From NCBI GenBank assembly GCA_002314195.1, contig DCCQ01000037.1, positions 1 to 18,233 on the forward strand: DNA of 18,233 nucleotides, in the 5' to 3' direction. This DNA is from Bacteroidales bacterium UBA1077 (lineage in GTDB: Bacteria; Bacteroidota; Bacteroidia; Bacteroidales; UBA932). A program made the position numbers and the translations under genes. Of the stretch, positions 6,391 through 15,121 are shown in pieces (position 1 is the first letter of the stretch; every line of letters starts with the position of its first letter). The notes below the pieces were generated by a model that was not told where the DNA came from, did no database searches, and worked only from the letters and a program-made list of their open reading frames with translations.

Positions 6391-9300
6391 ATGACTATCA
6401 AGAATTTGTCTTATGCCGCAGCGATGATGTTTGTCGCGGCAACGGTCGGTTGTACATCCAACGACCCGGTTGAGAATATTTCCTTGAATAAGGCGGCCTG
6501 CGCTTCGTCTTCTTATGATTATAACCTTACGTCGCAGCTTGTCACGGATGGCGTTGTGGAAAATGCCGAGCCCGCTTGGCTTAAAGTCTGTACGTCTGAA
6601 GGGGAATTGCCTCGGCGCGAGAAAGAATGGACTGTGGACGCGGGACCATATTCAAGCAACAGGCTGGAAGGGGCGGCTAATTTCCTTGAATATGTTTGGA
6701 GTCGCCAGAGGTTTTCCGCCGGTTGTGTCCGCGTGCGTGGGTATGTGGTCTATCAGGAGCCTGCTAAAGGGTGGTCTGTCACATGCAAGGCAGGTGATTC
6801 AGGAGCGATAATGAATCATGTAGGGTTTGCCGGAGGCACTGGCTTGCCGGGGACAAAACGTCTCCCTGAAGTGATTACGGATCCTAATAAACAGACCGCG
6901 TCAATCTCCCGTCCGTCCCGTGAGTTGGATTTGGAAATTCCACTCATAGATGCGGTTGACTTTGATCATTTCAAGATTGAGTTCAATATGGACGGTGCTC
7001 TTTTCTGGGTGATCTATTCTGTGGATTTCTCAACGAAACCGAAATTCGGAAGGAGTTCTGACACCGGGTCTTATGATTCCAAAGAATCACGTGGATTCAA
7101 TGTGCTTCCGTCGGAGGTTTATTCAAGCGTGTGGATGAGCGCTGACGACAAACCACAGTGGATTCGGATTGACCTTGGATCGAAAAAGAAATTCAGTGAG
7201 ATTCGTCTGAATTGGATCCATAAGGCAGATGTTGGCCGCATTGAAGTATCGGACGATGGGAAGAGTTGGAAGAAGGTCGCGGATCTTCCGCGGACAGATT
7301 CTCTGGCATATTCATTCAAGGCGGTAGGAAACGCCCGTTATGTCCGTCTTTCAATGGAGGGAACTGATGAGAGCGGGCATTTTGCTTTGAGTGAGATGGA
7401 AGTGCTTGGACCTAAGGATGCAGAAGAGGCAAAACCCGAATGGAGGCTTCAGCGTGCCTCGGCTGTCAAGGAAAATGGCGAGGAGGTTTCTTCCTATGAA
7501 TATAACGACTCGGATTGGCTGCCTGCGGTCGTGCCAGGGACCGTTCTCTACAGTTATGTGGCAGCTGGAGCCGTGCCAGATCCCGGAATCGCGGACAACA
7601 ATCTTCAGATTTCAGAATCGTTCTTCAATTCTGATTTTTGGTACAGGTGGACACCAGACACTCGGTCACTGAGCATGTCGAAGCGATCGGAAGGCGAGTC
7701 TCTGATTCTTGCATTCGACGGAATAAACTGGAAGGCAGAGGTTTATGTCAATGGAAAATTTGTGGGGAACATCGCCGGCGCCTTTAAGCGCGCCCGTTTT
7801 GACATCACGGACTTGATAAATGGCGATAAAGATGTCATAGCCGTTCACATTATAAAACCAGCCCATTATGCGGCAGTCAAGGAGAAAAACGCCGAGAGCC
7901 CAGACTTCAACGGAGGCCAGCTCGGGGCCGACAACCCGACTTTCCATGCCACTGTGGGTTGGGACTGGATGCCTACAGTCAGAGGACGCGACATGGGAAT
8001 ATGGAACGATGTTCGGATCGAGAAGGTGAAGGCTGTGACTTTAAGTGATCCTTTGGTTCAGAGCAAGATAACGGATGGACTTGCGTCGATGACCGTTTCG
8101 GTCAAGATTGTGGACGGAACTTACAAGTCGCTTCGACAGGTTCAGCGACCAGAGAAAACCATCTGCGGAACCCTGCGTGGAACCATCGGCGACATCGAGT
8201 TCTCAAAGAAAGTGGAATTGAAAGCAGGGGAGAGTGGAACTATCATATTCACTCCCGAGGAATATCCTCAACTGAAGAATCAGAAAATCGCTCTTTGGTG
8301 GCCTAACGGCTACGGCGAGCCTGCTTTGCACAAAGCTTCCTTTGTATTCATCCCTGACGGAGCGACTGATGCGATGACATCTATCGAATGGCAGGCTGGC
8401 ATCAGGGAATTCACCTACGGCGATGTTATGAGTGACCTTAAGATGTTCATCAACGGTCGCCGCTTCTTCCCTAAAGGCGGCAACTGGGGCTTCAGTGAAT
8501 ATAACCTCCGCTATAGGGCTGATGAATATGAAACTGCGGTCCGTATGCACAAGGATATGAATCTGAATATGATCCGTAACTGGGTCGGCCAGACGGGCGA
8601 TGAGGAGTTCTATGATGCATGCGACAAGTATGGAATTGTAGTATGGCAGGATTTCTGGCTGGCCAACCCGGCAGACGGTCCGGATCCTGACGACAATGAG
8701 ATGTTTTTGGACAATGCCAGAGATTATGTCAGCCTGATCCGCAAACATCCGAGCATCGGTCTGTACTGTGGTCGTAACGAGGGCTATCCTCCGGCTGCGT
8801 TGAACGCCGGTCTGACAGAGACCGTTAACGCTCTTCATTCAGACATCGTTTATATTCCAAGCTCAGCCGATGACGGTGTCAGCGGCCACGGTCCTTACCG
8901 TGCCGTCGAGCCTTCGTACTACTTCGAAAACCCGACTGCCAAGTTCCACAGCGAGAGGGGAATGCCTGCGATCATGGAATATGAAAGCCTGCGTCAGATG
9001 CTCACTCCGGACCATCTCTGGCCTACGAACGATGTCTGGGGGCAGCATGATTTCACAAGGACTGGGGCTCAGGGTGACACCGCATTTGTCGGAATGGTCA
9101 GAAGACGTTTCGGAGAGCAGGCGATGGAGTCCGCCGAAACGTTCGCGAAATATGCCCAGTGGGTCAACTATGATGGCTACCGTGCCATGTACGAGGCGAA
9201 CAACGTAGGTCGTAAAGGACTCCTGATCTGGATGTCACATAGTGCCTGGCCAAGCCTTGCATGGCAGACCTACGATTATTGGTTCCGTCCGACCGCGGCC

Positions 9301-9681
9301 TGTGCCGCTGTCAGAAAGGCCTGTGAGCCTCTGCACATCCAGTTGAATCCTGCGTCAAACCTGGTTGAGGTGGTGAACGCCAGCTGTGGTGATCTTGAGA
9401 ACCTGACCGCCGTCATTTCCGTGATTAAACCGGACGGTGAGGAAGTATATTCAAAAACAGCTGTTGTCAGCCCGTCGGAAGACACGACGACTCCGGTCAT
9501 TAATGTCGCTGACGTGCCGGACGGCCTTTGCATAGTGACTCTCAAACTGACTTCAGCTGACGGCAATGTCCTTTCGGAGAATCGTTACTTCCGAAATTAC
9601 CGCTCTGGTAAGGACACAGGTAACTATCAGGCACTTGTCGGAACTAAGTGGCTGGACGACTCAATGCTCAGATTTGATTGA
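6391..9681 (+). CDS. GH2 family glycosidase lipoprotein with discoidin-like modules
   Basis: Large surface or periplasmic exo-beta-glycosidase. Residues 1-20 form a lipoprotein signal with C21 in AATVGC. A first beta-rich region (about 28-215) and a clear F5/8 type C (discoidin)-like module (about 236-340; QWIRIDLGSKKKFSEIRLNW, ARYVRLSMEG) may bind carbohydrate. The GH2 sugar-binding domain starts near 350 (SDWLPAVVPGTVL, FWYRWTP, VYVNGKFVGN), followed by an Ig-like domain and the TIM barrel from about 675 (GRRFFPKGGNWG, MNMIRNWVGQTGDEEFYDACD, GIVVWQDF). Expected catalytic residues are E797 in GRNEG (acid/base) and E855 in FHSERG (nucleophile). An Ig-like C-terminal part ends the protein (1096 residues). 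The motifs resemble the exo-beta-glucosaminidase/mannosidase branch rather than LacZ; the actual sugar is unknown. It starts 23 nt after tRNA-Ser with no obvious promoter of its own. Confidence 0.88.
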   Translation: MTIKNLSYAAAMMFVAATVGCTSNDPVENISLNKAACASSSYDYNLTSQLVTDGVVENAEPAWLKVCTSEGELPRREKEWTVDAGPYSSNRLEGAANFLEYVWSRQRFSAGCVRVRGYVVYQEPAKGWSVTCKAGDSGAIMNHVGFAGGTGLPGTKRLPEVITDPNKQTASISRPSRELDLEIPLIDAVDFDHFKIEFNMDGALFWVIYSVDFSTKPKFGRSSDTGSYDSKESRGFNVLPSEVYSSVWMSADDKPQWIRIDLGSKKKFSEIRLNWIHKADVGRIEVSDDGKSWKKVADLPRTDSLAYSFKAVGNARYVRLSMEGTDESGHFALSEMEVLGPKDAEEAKPEWRLQRASAVKENGEEVSSYEYNDSDWLPAVVPGTVLYSYVAAGAVPDPGIADNNLQISESFFNSDFWYRWTPDTRSLSMSKRSEGESLILAFDGINWKAEVYVNGKFVGNIAGAFKRARFDITDLINGDKDVIAVHIIKPAHYAAVKEKNAESPDFNGGQLGADNPTFHATVGWDWMPTVRGRDMGIWNDVRIEKVKAVTLSDPLVQSKITDGLASMTVSVKIVDGTYKSLRQVQRPEKTICGTLRGTIGDIEFSKKVELKAGESGTIIFTPEEYPQLKNQKIALWWPNGYGEPALHKASFVFIPDGATDAMTSIEWQAGIREFTYGDVMSDLKMFINGRRFFPKGGNWGFSEYNLRYRADEYETAVRMHKDMNLNMIRNWVGQTGDEEFYDACDKYGIVVWQDFWLANPADGPDPDDNEMFLDNARDYVSLIRKHPSIGLYCGRNEGYPPAALNAGLTETVNALHSDIVYIPSSADDGVSGHGPYRAVEPSYYFENPTAKFHSERGMPAIMEYESLRQMLTPDHLWPTNDVWGQHDFTRTGAQGDTAFVGMVRRRFGEQAMESAETFAKYAQWVNYDGYRAMYEANNVGRKGLLIWMSHSAWPSLAWQTYDYWFRPTAACAAVRKACEPLHIQLNPASNLVEVVNASCGDLENLTAVISVIKPDGEEVYSKTAVVSPSEDTTTPVINVADVPDGLCIVTLKLTSADGNVLSENRYFRNYRSGKDTGNYQALVGTKWLDDSMLRFD

Positions 9682-9700
9682 CGATCTGAATGAAAAAAAT

Positions 9701-9748
9701 AAAACCCAGATTTTTGCACGTTACCAAAAATCTGGGTTTTCGTTTTTT
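9701..9748. terminator. Bidirectional terminator between the GH2 gene and the five-gene minus-strand operon
   Basis: A perfect 16-bp stem, AAAACCCAGATTTTTG (9701-9716) with its complement at 9725-9740, encloses an 8-nt loop. It is followed by CGTTTTTT on the plus strand; on the minus strand the stem is followed by ATTTTTTT. It therefore can end transcription of the GH2 gene (stop at 9681) and of the convergent operon ending at 9845. The 96 nt from 9749 to 9844 show nothing else. Confidence 0.92.
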
Positions 9749-9844
9749 ATACAGCCCTTTGCGGTAAGTATTGTTCCATTCAACCGGATAGACTCTTGTG
9801 AAGTTGACTGTTGGAGATGTAATTGTCTCTGTCTGCCAGTAACT

Positions 9845-10774
9845 TTAGTCTCCAAACTTCACATCCGCCATCACAAAGTAGTGGTCGCTTGGCAGGATGC
9901 CCTTGATCCCTTCCGTGATCATGCGGCAATGAACCGGCTTGGCCTTGCCGTGCAGATAGATGAAATCAATGCGGGTGTTCTTCTTGGTGTACTTCTCGCC
10001 TTTGAAACCATGAAAAGAGAAGCGGTCCGGGATGTCCATCCATTCGTAAGCGTCTTTCCATCCGGCGGCGTGAAGTGTCTGGGCCGCCCCGTCTGTGATG
10101 CTTGAATTGAAATCCCCGCAGATGATCTGCGGAAAATCCTCGGCATACTGACCAGCCTCCGCAGCCAGCATCTTGGCCTGTTCACGTCTGGCGTTGTCGG
10201 ACTTGTGGTCAAGGTGCGTGTCAAGTATGCGGAACTCCTCACCGGTTTTCTTGTCACGAAGCCTGAGATAGTTGCAGTGCCTTGCCCTTGTGGTTCCCCA
10301 CGATACAGAGCCCCCGATGAGCGGTTCCTCTGACAGCCAGTAGCAACCTGCTCCGAGCATCTCGTATCTGGAGGTCTTGTGGAAGATCACATTCTTTCCG
10401 ATGAAGTGATAGCCTTCAGTGAAAGGATCCATTTCGGGACCTGAGAATCCGAACGAAGTGTAGCCTTTCAACTCTTTCTTCATGTACTCGTTAGAGTCAT
10501 AGATGACCTCCTGCATACAGATGATGTCTGGTTTCTGGGCAAGTATCACGTCCCGGCAGACCTCACGTCTTTCCTCCCAGGTGCATCCCGGTTTCTTGGT
10601 GTCTTCCGTCAGTCCCGTTATGCGGATGTTGCAGGTCATGATGCGGTGGGTGCCTTTCTCCTGAGCGTCACGGCTGAGACCTTTCGCGGCTGCACTCGCC
10701 TGTGATGTGCCATCAATCGCAAGCAACGCAGTCAAGGCAGTAATAATCAATGATTTGTTCTTGAATATATTCAT
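9845..10774 (-). CDS. Secreted endonuclease/exonuclease/phosphatase-fold hydrolase
   Basis: A metal-dependent phosphoesterase of the EEP (DNase I-like, PF03372) fold, 309 residues. Residues 1-30 are a signal peptide (KSLIITALTALLAIDGTSQASA), so it acts outside the cytoplasm. All core motifs are present: TCNIR (N49), IICMQEV (E89), ILDTHLDH (D185, H187, H190), ICGDFNSS (D221, N223), RIDFIY (D270) and LPSDHYFV (D297, H298), so it should be active. Upstream in-frame ATGs would overlap the FAD oxidoreductase gene and lack a signal peptide; ATG at 10774 is chosen because it starts a clean signal peptide 22 nt after that gene. It is the last gene of the operon. EEP proteins cut nucleic acids, inositol phosphates, sphingomyelin or other phosphodiesters; the substrate here cannot be told. 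In this context a phosphorylated glycan or a sugar phosphodiester is possible. Confidence 0.9.
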   Translation of the reverse strand: MNIFKNKSLIITALTALLAIDGTSQASAAAKGLSRDAQEKGTHRIMTCNIRITGLTEDTKKPGCTWEERREVCRDVILAQKPDIICMQEVIYDSNEYMKKELKGYTSFGFSGPEMDPFTEGYHFIGKNVIFHKTSRYEMLGAGCYWLSEEPLIGGSVSWGTTRARHCNYLRLRDKKTGEEFRILDTHLDHKSDNARREQAKMLAAEAGQYAEDFPQIICGDFNSSITDGAAQTLHAAGWKDAYEWMDIPDRFSFHGFKGEKYTKKNTRIDFIYLHGKAKPVHCRMITEGIKGILPSDHYFVMADVKFGD

Positions 10775-10796
10775 GATAGGAGCAATTGTATATTCA

Positions 10797-12170
10797 TTAG
10801 TCCCTGAGGTATGCCCCGGTCTCCTTGAGTTCCTTGCGAACCTCGGCCACATTGACCTTGGCGACAGGAACACCTTCCTCCAATGCGATTCTTGCCGCCC
10901 TTCCGGCGGCCTCTCCCATGGCCATGCAGGTGGACATCACTCTGGCGGAAGCCATTGCTTCGTGGGTCATTGAGGCGCAGCGTCCGGCCACGAGGAGGTT
11001 TCCGACTTTTTCCGGAACCAGCATGCGGAAAGGCAGGTCATAGCAATCAGGGCACCACATCATCGTGCAGTCGTCCCCGTGGCTGTGATGAATGTCAACA
11101 GGGTAACTGCCGACACCAATTGAGTCCTCAAACTTGCGGCAGTTCAGGATGTCATCTGCGGTAAGCACATATTCGCCCTTGATGACACGGCTCTCGCGGA
11201 TTCCCATGAACGGAGCCACCTTGTCTCTCCATGCGTTCTCGAATCCGGGAATGAAGTCCTTGAGGTATCTTTCAACCTCATCGTTCTGGAAGCGGGCCTT
11301 GATTTCCCCCTCGGTGTAGCTGGCGGGATCGGTGGAATCCACACCGCATACCCTTGACATATTCACCCAGATTTCATCATCTGCCAGGCCTGTGATAAGG
11401 ATCGTTCTGGCCACCGGAATGTCATAGCCTTTCTCTCTGGCCTCATTGATCTTCTTTCTGAACCCGACCACGATGAAAGGACCGTTCTTGAACTGTTCGG
11501 TAGGCATCACGTCCATGTCGAATTCATCCGAATGGTTCACTATCGCGTCCCTCAACTCGGGCATATTGACTCCTCTCATCGAGAACATCAATGTCGGTGG
11601 CTGCATGCCTCCTTCAGAGTCCCCTTTATGGCATTCCACTCCAGCCTTGAAGGCGACATCAGCGTCTCCCGTGCAGTCTATGACTGTTTTTGCCATGATG
11701 GCCTCACGACCTTCCTTGCTTTCGACTATGATGCCTTTCACATCGTCACCTTCCTTGATGACACCTGAGCAGAACACGTACATCAGGATTTTGACACCGA
11801 CTTCCTCCAGCATCGCCAAAGCCACGTCCTTCACGGCTTCAGGATCTATGATCGTGAGGCTGACGTGGTTCTTGCAAGGCTTATGTTCCGAGGCCTTGCC
11901 CTTTGTCCTGAGTCTGCTGATGAGTGTCTGTGGCAGACCTTCGATGACCTGATTGCCCTTTCTGCCGAGAAAGCCAAGAATCGGCAGGCCGAGAGTAAGA
12001 TTCCCACCGATGTACCCGCGGCTCTCAATGAGCATCACTTTGAGACCTTTGCCGGCAGCGGCACGCGCGGCCATGATGCCGGCAGGGCCTCCTCCGACTA
12101 CGAGAATATCCACATTGTCCCTTACCGGAATCTCTCTTGCCGGTTCAGTGTAAGTCCGTTTAGTTTCCAT
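10797..12170 (-). CDS. FAD-dependent oxidoreductase (FAD_oxidored, PF12831 type)
   Basis: A cytoplasmic flavoprotein of 457 residues without signal peptide. The dinucleotide-binding fold lies at the N-terminus: VDILVVGGGPAGIMAA (G26-x-G28-x-x-G31) followed by E49 in LIESRGYIGGN, which should bind the ADP-ribose of FAD. A second FAD contact, DCTGDADVA, is at 165-173, and the C-terminal NLLVAGR (391-397) with AMGEAAGRAA closes the FAD site as in fumarate-reductase-like and PF12831 proteins. Unusual is a His/Cys-rich stretch at 361-376 (HHSHGDDCTMMWCPDC) just before the LPFRMLVP segment. The substrate is unknown; it may oxidise or reduce a sugar-derived product imported by the neighbouring transporter. 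Gaps of 21 and 22 nt to the neighbours indicate one operon. The family is secure, the role inferred from context only. Confidence 0.9.
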   Translation of the reverse strand: METKRTYTEPAREIPVRDNVDILVVGGGPAGIMAARAAAGKGLKVMLIESRGYIGGNLTLGLPILGFLGRKGNQVIEGLPQTLISRLRTKGKASEHKPCKNHVSLTIIDPEAVKDVALAMLEEVGVKILMYVFCSGVIKEGDDVKGIIVESKEGREAIMAKTVIDCTGDADVAFKAGVECHKGDSEGGMQPPTLMFSMRGVNMPELRDAIVNHSDEFDMDVMPTEQFKNGPFIVVGFRKKINEAREKGYDIPVARTILITGLADDEIWVNMSRVCGVDSTDPASYTEGEIKARFQNDEVERYLKDFIPGFENAWRDKVAPFMGIRESRVIKGEYVLTADDILNCRKFEDSIGVGSYPVDIHHSHGDDCTMMWCPDCYDLPFRMLVPEKVGNLLVAGRCASMTHEAMASARVMSTCMAMGEAAGRAARIALEEGVPVAKVNVAEVRKELKETGAYLRD

Positions 12171-12191
12171 GATAATTTGTTTTATACATTA

Positions 12192-13508
12192 TTAAATATT
12201 ACGAGCATGTTGTACGGGACGTTCAGGACGCACCATTTTCCATAGCGCCACTGAGGCTATGAGATGAAGCACACCCATCACGGCGAACAGAATATTGCCC
12301 CTCGATGAGAGCAGCGAGCCCACAAATACATTGAATATAGCGCCTCCGACTGCACCGGCACCTGCTGTGATGCCTACCACGCTTGCCACATTCCTGACCG
12401 GGAAAGCCTCAGCCACCACCACACAAATGGTGTAGAGCCAGCTTGAGCACATTACAGCGATAACACTGAATATGCCCACGACCATCCACGCCCTTGCCCC
12501 GAACGCTATGGACTCGCATCCGCTTACGAGCGGAGTCAGCGCACATATTGGCGCCACAAATGATATTCCTATCATCATTATTTTCCTTGCCTTGAGGGCG
12601 GGAATTCCTTTCTTGACGAGGTGGTCTGAGAAAATGGAAGACATAATCCCGCCGATGGCACTGAACAGGAACGGCACGCCACCCATGTACTGAATCATGT
12701 CAAGAGTGGCCTGTTGGCTGAGTCCCTGTGCCTCTCCCATGCTCCTGAGGTAACCTGGAAGCCAGAAGCAGCAGAAATACCACACAGGGTCGCTGATGAG
12801 GCGGATAAGCAGTATTCCCCATAGAGATCGGGTTTTCCATAGACCTGTCCATGTGAATGCGGCGGATCCTTCGATGGATTTCTGAGGATTGTCCGCGTCT
12901 TCATCCGCATCCATTGTCATAGCAAGGACTTCCTTGTCCGGGTTGCGGTATACAAAAGCCCAGACAACGGCGATGATCAATCCTATGCCACCAGCCAGAA
13001 TGAACACTTCATGCCAAGGCAGAATCCTTGCCATCCATGCTATCACAAGCGGAGCGATGACCGTTCCCAAGGCTCCTCCGGCCGTGCAAAGGCTGTTGGC
13101 AGTAGCCCTGTGACGTTTCTCGAACCAAACAGTCACGGCGACAATCTGTCCGGCTATGATGGTAGGTTCCGCTAGTCCGAGTATGCCTCTAAAAGTCGCG
13201 AAAAGCACGGCGTTTGTTGACAGACCGCCTCCGATGCAGGCCAGGGACCATACAACGATTCCGACTGATATCACCGGCTTGGGACCGAACTTGTCCACGA
13301 GTATCCCTGAAATTGGGTACATTATAGCATAGCAGATAAGGAACACGTTGACTATCCATGCGTACTGAATGTCCCCGATGCCGAAATAGTCCAAGATTTC
13401 CGGTTTCAATATTGACAACAACTGGCGGTCAAGGTAATTGCAGATGATCGCGACAAAGAGAGTGGCGACAATGAATATCCGCCGTTTTCCGAAAGAGTGA
13501 TTCTCCAT
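12192..13508 (-). CDS. MFS transporter, anion:cation symporter (hexuronate/sugar acid) type
   Basis: An inner-membrane importer of 438 residues with about 12 membrane segments in two halves. Family marks are the first-helix end CNYLDRQLLSILKP, the loop 2-3 motif GILVDKFGPKPV, WFEKRHRATANSLCTAGGALG in the fourth to fifth helix region, and the VVAEAFPVRNVASVVGITAGAGAVGG stretch in the second half (the last two quoted only in part as seen). These place it with ACS-family proteins such as ExuT and galactonate transporters, which move sugar acids with protons. Its ATG directly abuts the kinase stop codon (TAA then ATG), so the two are translationally coupled. It probably brings in the product of the DUF1080 lipoprotein. 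The class is secure; sugar acid or keto-sugar as cargo is inferred. Confidence 0.88.
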   Translation of the reverse strand: MENHSFGKRRIFIVATLFVAIICNYLDRQLLSILKPEILDYFGIGDIQYAWIVNVFLICYAIMYPISGILVDKFGPKPVISVGIVVWSLACIGGGLSTNAVLFATFRGILGLAEPTIIAGQIVAVTVWFEKRHRATANSLCTAGGALGTVIAPLVIAWMARILPWHEVFILAGGIGLIIAVVWAFVYRNPDKEVLAMTMDADEDADNPQKSIEGSAAFTWTGLWKTRSLWGILLIRLISDPVWYFCCFWLPGYLRSMGEAQGLSQQATLDMIQYMGGVPFLFSAIGGIMSSIFSDHLVKKGIPALKARKIMMIGISFVAPICALTPLVSGCESIAFGARAWMVVGIFSVIAVMCSSWLYTICVVVAEAFPVRNVASVVGITAGAGAVGGAIFNVFVGSLLSSRGNILFAVMGVLHLIASVALWKMVRPERPVQHARNI

Positions 13509-15098
13509 TTATTTCAATTTGCTTAGTTCAAGATATTTTTGGTAACGGCGCTCCAGCACCTCGCGCCTTTCAGAAGACGGGATGTAACTGCGGACGGGTG
13601 ACGGACATAATGCTTTCTGGGCAGTAGGAACATCGGGGTACAGGCCGGCCACGACAGACGCGTTGACCGCCGCTCCCAGGGCACATGACTGCTTACAGTC
13701 AAGTACTTCAATCTTTTTCATGTTGGCGTCGGCCATAAGCTGCATTATGAATGGGGACTTGAACGCTATGCCGCCAATCGCGACAAGGCGCTCGATAAGC
13801 ACTCCGTTGTTCATCAGATGGTCAATCGCGGCTTTCGCGCCGAATGCGGCTGACTCGGCAAGCGCGTAATAGATTTCCGCAGGAGATGTCCCTAAGGTCA
13901 ATCCGGTGATGGTGCAGGTCAGAGAACTGTCGGGGGCAGGGGAGCGTCTTCCGTTGAGATAACCAGTGGAAATTGGACTTGACAGACTGATGTTCAGTTT
14001 CTCAGCCTCTTCCGAGAGCCTTTGAAGAATGTTCTCATCGTGACATTCAGATGCCCATCCCAAGATTCGTTTCAGCCAGGCGAAGATGTCCCCGAACGCT
14101 GACATTCCGACTTCATATCCTGTCATTCCCGGAAGGATGGAGCCATCCACTTGTCCGAAAACCCCGTCTATAATATGCTCGTTAGGTGGTGTGACTGCCA
14201 TAAAGCAGGCAGATGTGCCGAGATTCATGGCCATAGTTCCGTAGGAGATTCCCGCTCCCACAGCTCCGGAGTGAGAGTCGATGTTTCCTATTCCTATAAG
14301 CACCTCTCTCGAAAGTCCGAGTTTGTCAGCCCATTCCGGCGAGATTACTCCAGCCGCCTTGTCGCAACCGGATATATTTGTCGGCATATTCCTAAGTAAA
14401 GGAACAAGAACGCTGTCTATTCCATCGAAGAACTCCTCAGGAGGGAATCCTCCCCATTCCTTCGCCCATAATCTTTTCGCTCCGGCGGCGCACAGTCCTG
14501 ATTTCATTTTCGTGATGTCATCAACCCCTGTCAGCACAGCCGGTATCCAGTCGCACAATTCTATGGCGGTGCAAGCATCTTTCTGAAGGTCCGGTGAATG
14601 GCGTAGCGTCTTGAGGACTTTCGCCCAGAAACACTCGGCTGAATAGTGTCCGCCTGAATGGCAGGAATATTCTTTGCCGGAGTTCCTGATGGCATTGTTG
14701 ATTTCCACGGCCTCGTTTTCCGCTGTGTGGTCTTTCCAGAGGACGAACATAGCATCGGGATTATCTTTGTGTCCTTCCAACAGAGAGAGAGGCTTGCAGT
14801 GCCTGTCCACCAGACATGGGGTGCTTCCTGTGGTGTCCACGGAGATGCCGCGTATCGCCTCGGGTGACGGGCAATGCGAAACAACATCGGTAAGCACCTT
14901 TTCAAGACCTTCGAGATAGTCCAGAGGGGATTGGCGGAACATGGCCTTTGCCCTGTCGGTATAAAGTCCCTCGCTCCATCTGGTGTACATAGCCTCTGCC
15001 GTGTGGAAATATTCCCCAGTGAGGGCATTGACCAGCAATGCCCTCACCGAGTCGGAGCCGAAATCGACTCCTATTGTGTATAAATTATGTCTGCTCAT
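13509..15098 (-). CDS. Ribulokinase-like FGGY-family carbohydrate kinase
   Basis: An ATP-dependent sugar kinase of 529 residues close to AraB. AraB-type stretches run through it: GVDFGSDSVRALLV (10-23), FRQSPLDYLEGL, VDTTGSTPCLVD (87-98), NPDAMFVLWKDHT, CDWIPAVLTG, LNGRRSPAPD and CALGAAVNASVVAG. The catalytic base of the FGGY fold is D274 in GNIDSHSGAVGAG. K208 and E329 (GYEVGMSAFGD) fall at positions I recall as active-site residues of Bacillus ribulokinase. The usual His before that Lys (CAAGHK in AraB) is Ala207 here, so the substrate may differ from ribulose. No araA or araD lies nearby; the partners are a DUF1080 lipoprotein, a transporter and a flavoprotein. The kinase class is secure; because of the context I give no gene symbol. 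Confidence 0.88.
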   Translation of the reverse strand: MSRHNLYTIGVDFGSDSVRALLVNALTGEYFHTAEAMYTRWSEGLYTDRAKAMFRQSPLDYLEGLEKVLTDVVSHCPSPEAIRGISVDTTGSTPCLVDRHCKPLSLLEGHKDNPDAMFVLWKDHTAENEAVEINNAIRNSGKEYSCHSGGHYSAECFWAKVLKTLRHSPDLQKDACTAIELCDWIPAVLTGVDDITKMKSGLCAAGAKRLWAKEWGGFPPEEFFDGIDSVLVPLLRNMPTNISGCDKAAGVISPEWADKLGLSREVLIGIGNIDSHSGAVGAGISYGTMAMNLGTSACFMAVTPPNEHIIDGVFGQVDGSILPGMTGYEVGMSAFGDIFAWLKRILGWASECHDENILQRLSEEAEKLNISLSSPISTGYLNGRRSPAPDSSLTCTITGLTLGTSPAEIYYALAESAAFGAKAAIDHLMNNGVLIERLVAIGGIAFKSPFIMQLMADANMKKIEVLDCKQSCALGAAVNASVVAGLYPDVPTAQKALCPSPVRSYIPSSERREVLERRYQKYLELSKLK

Positions 15099-15121
15099 TA
15101 CCGTATTTATACGGGCGTGAA

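Noticed and set aside
8203..8838. 211-residue open frame on the minus strand inside the GH2 gene
   Set aside because: Antisense to the GH2 catalytic domain and without any motif of its own.
10775..10873. Longer start for the EEP hydrolase, giving a 342-residue protein
   Set aside because: The extra 33 residues overlap the end of the FAD oxidoreductase gene, look random and would hide the signal peptide that begins at 10774.
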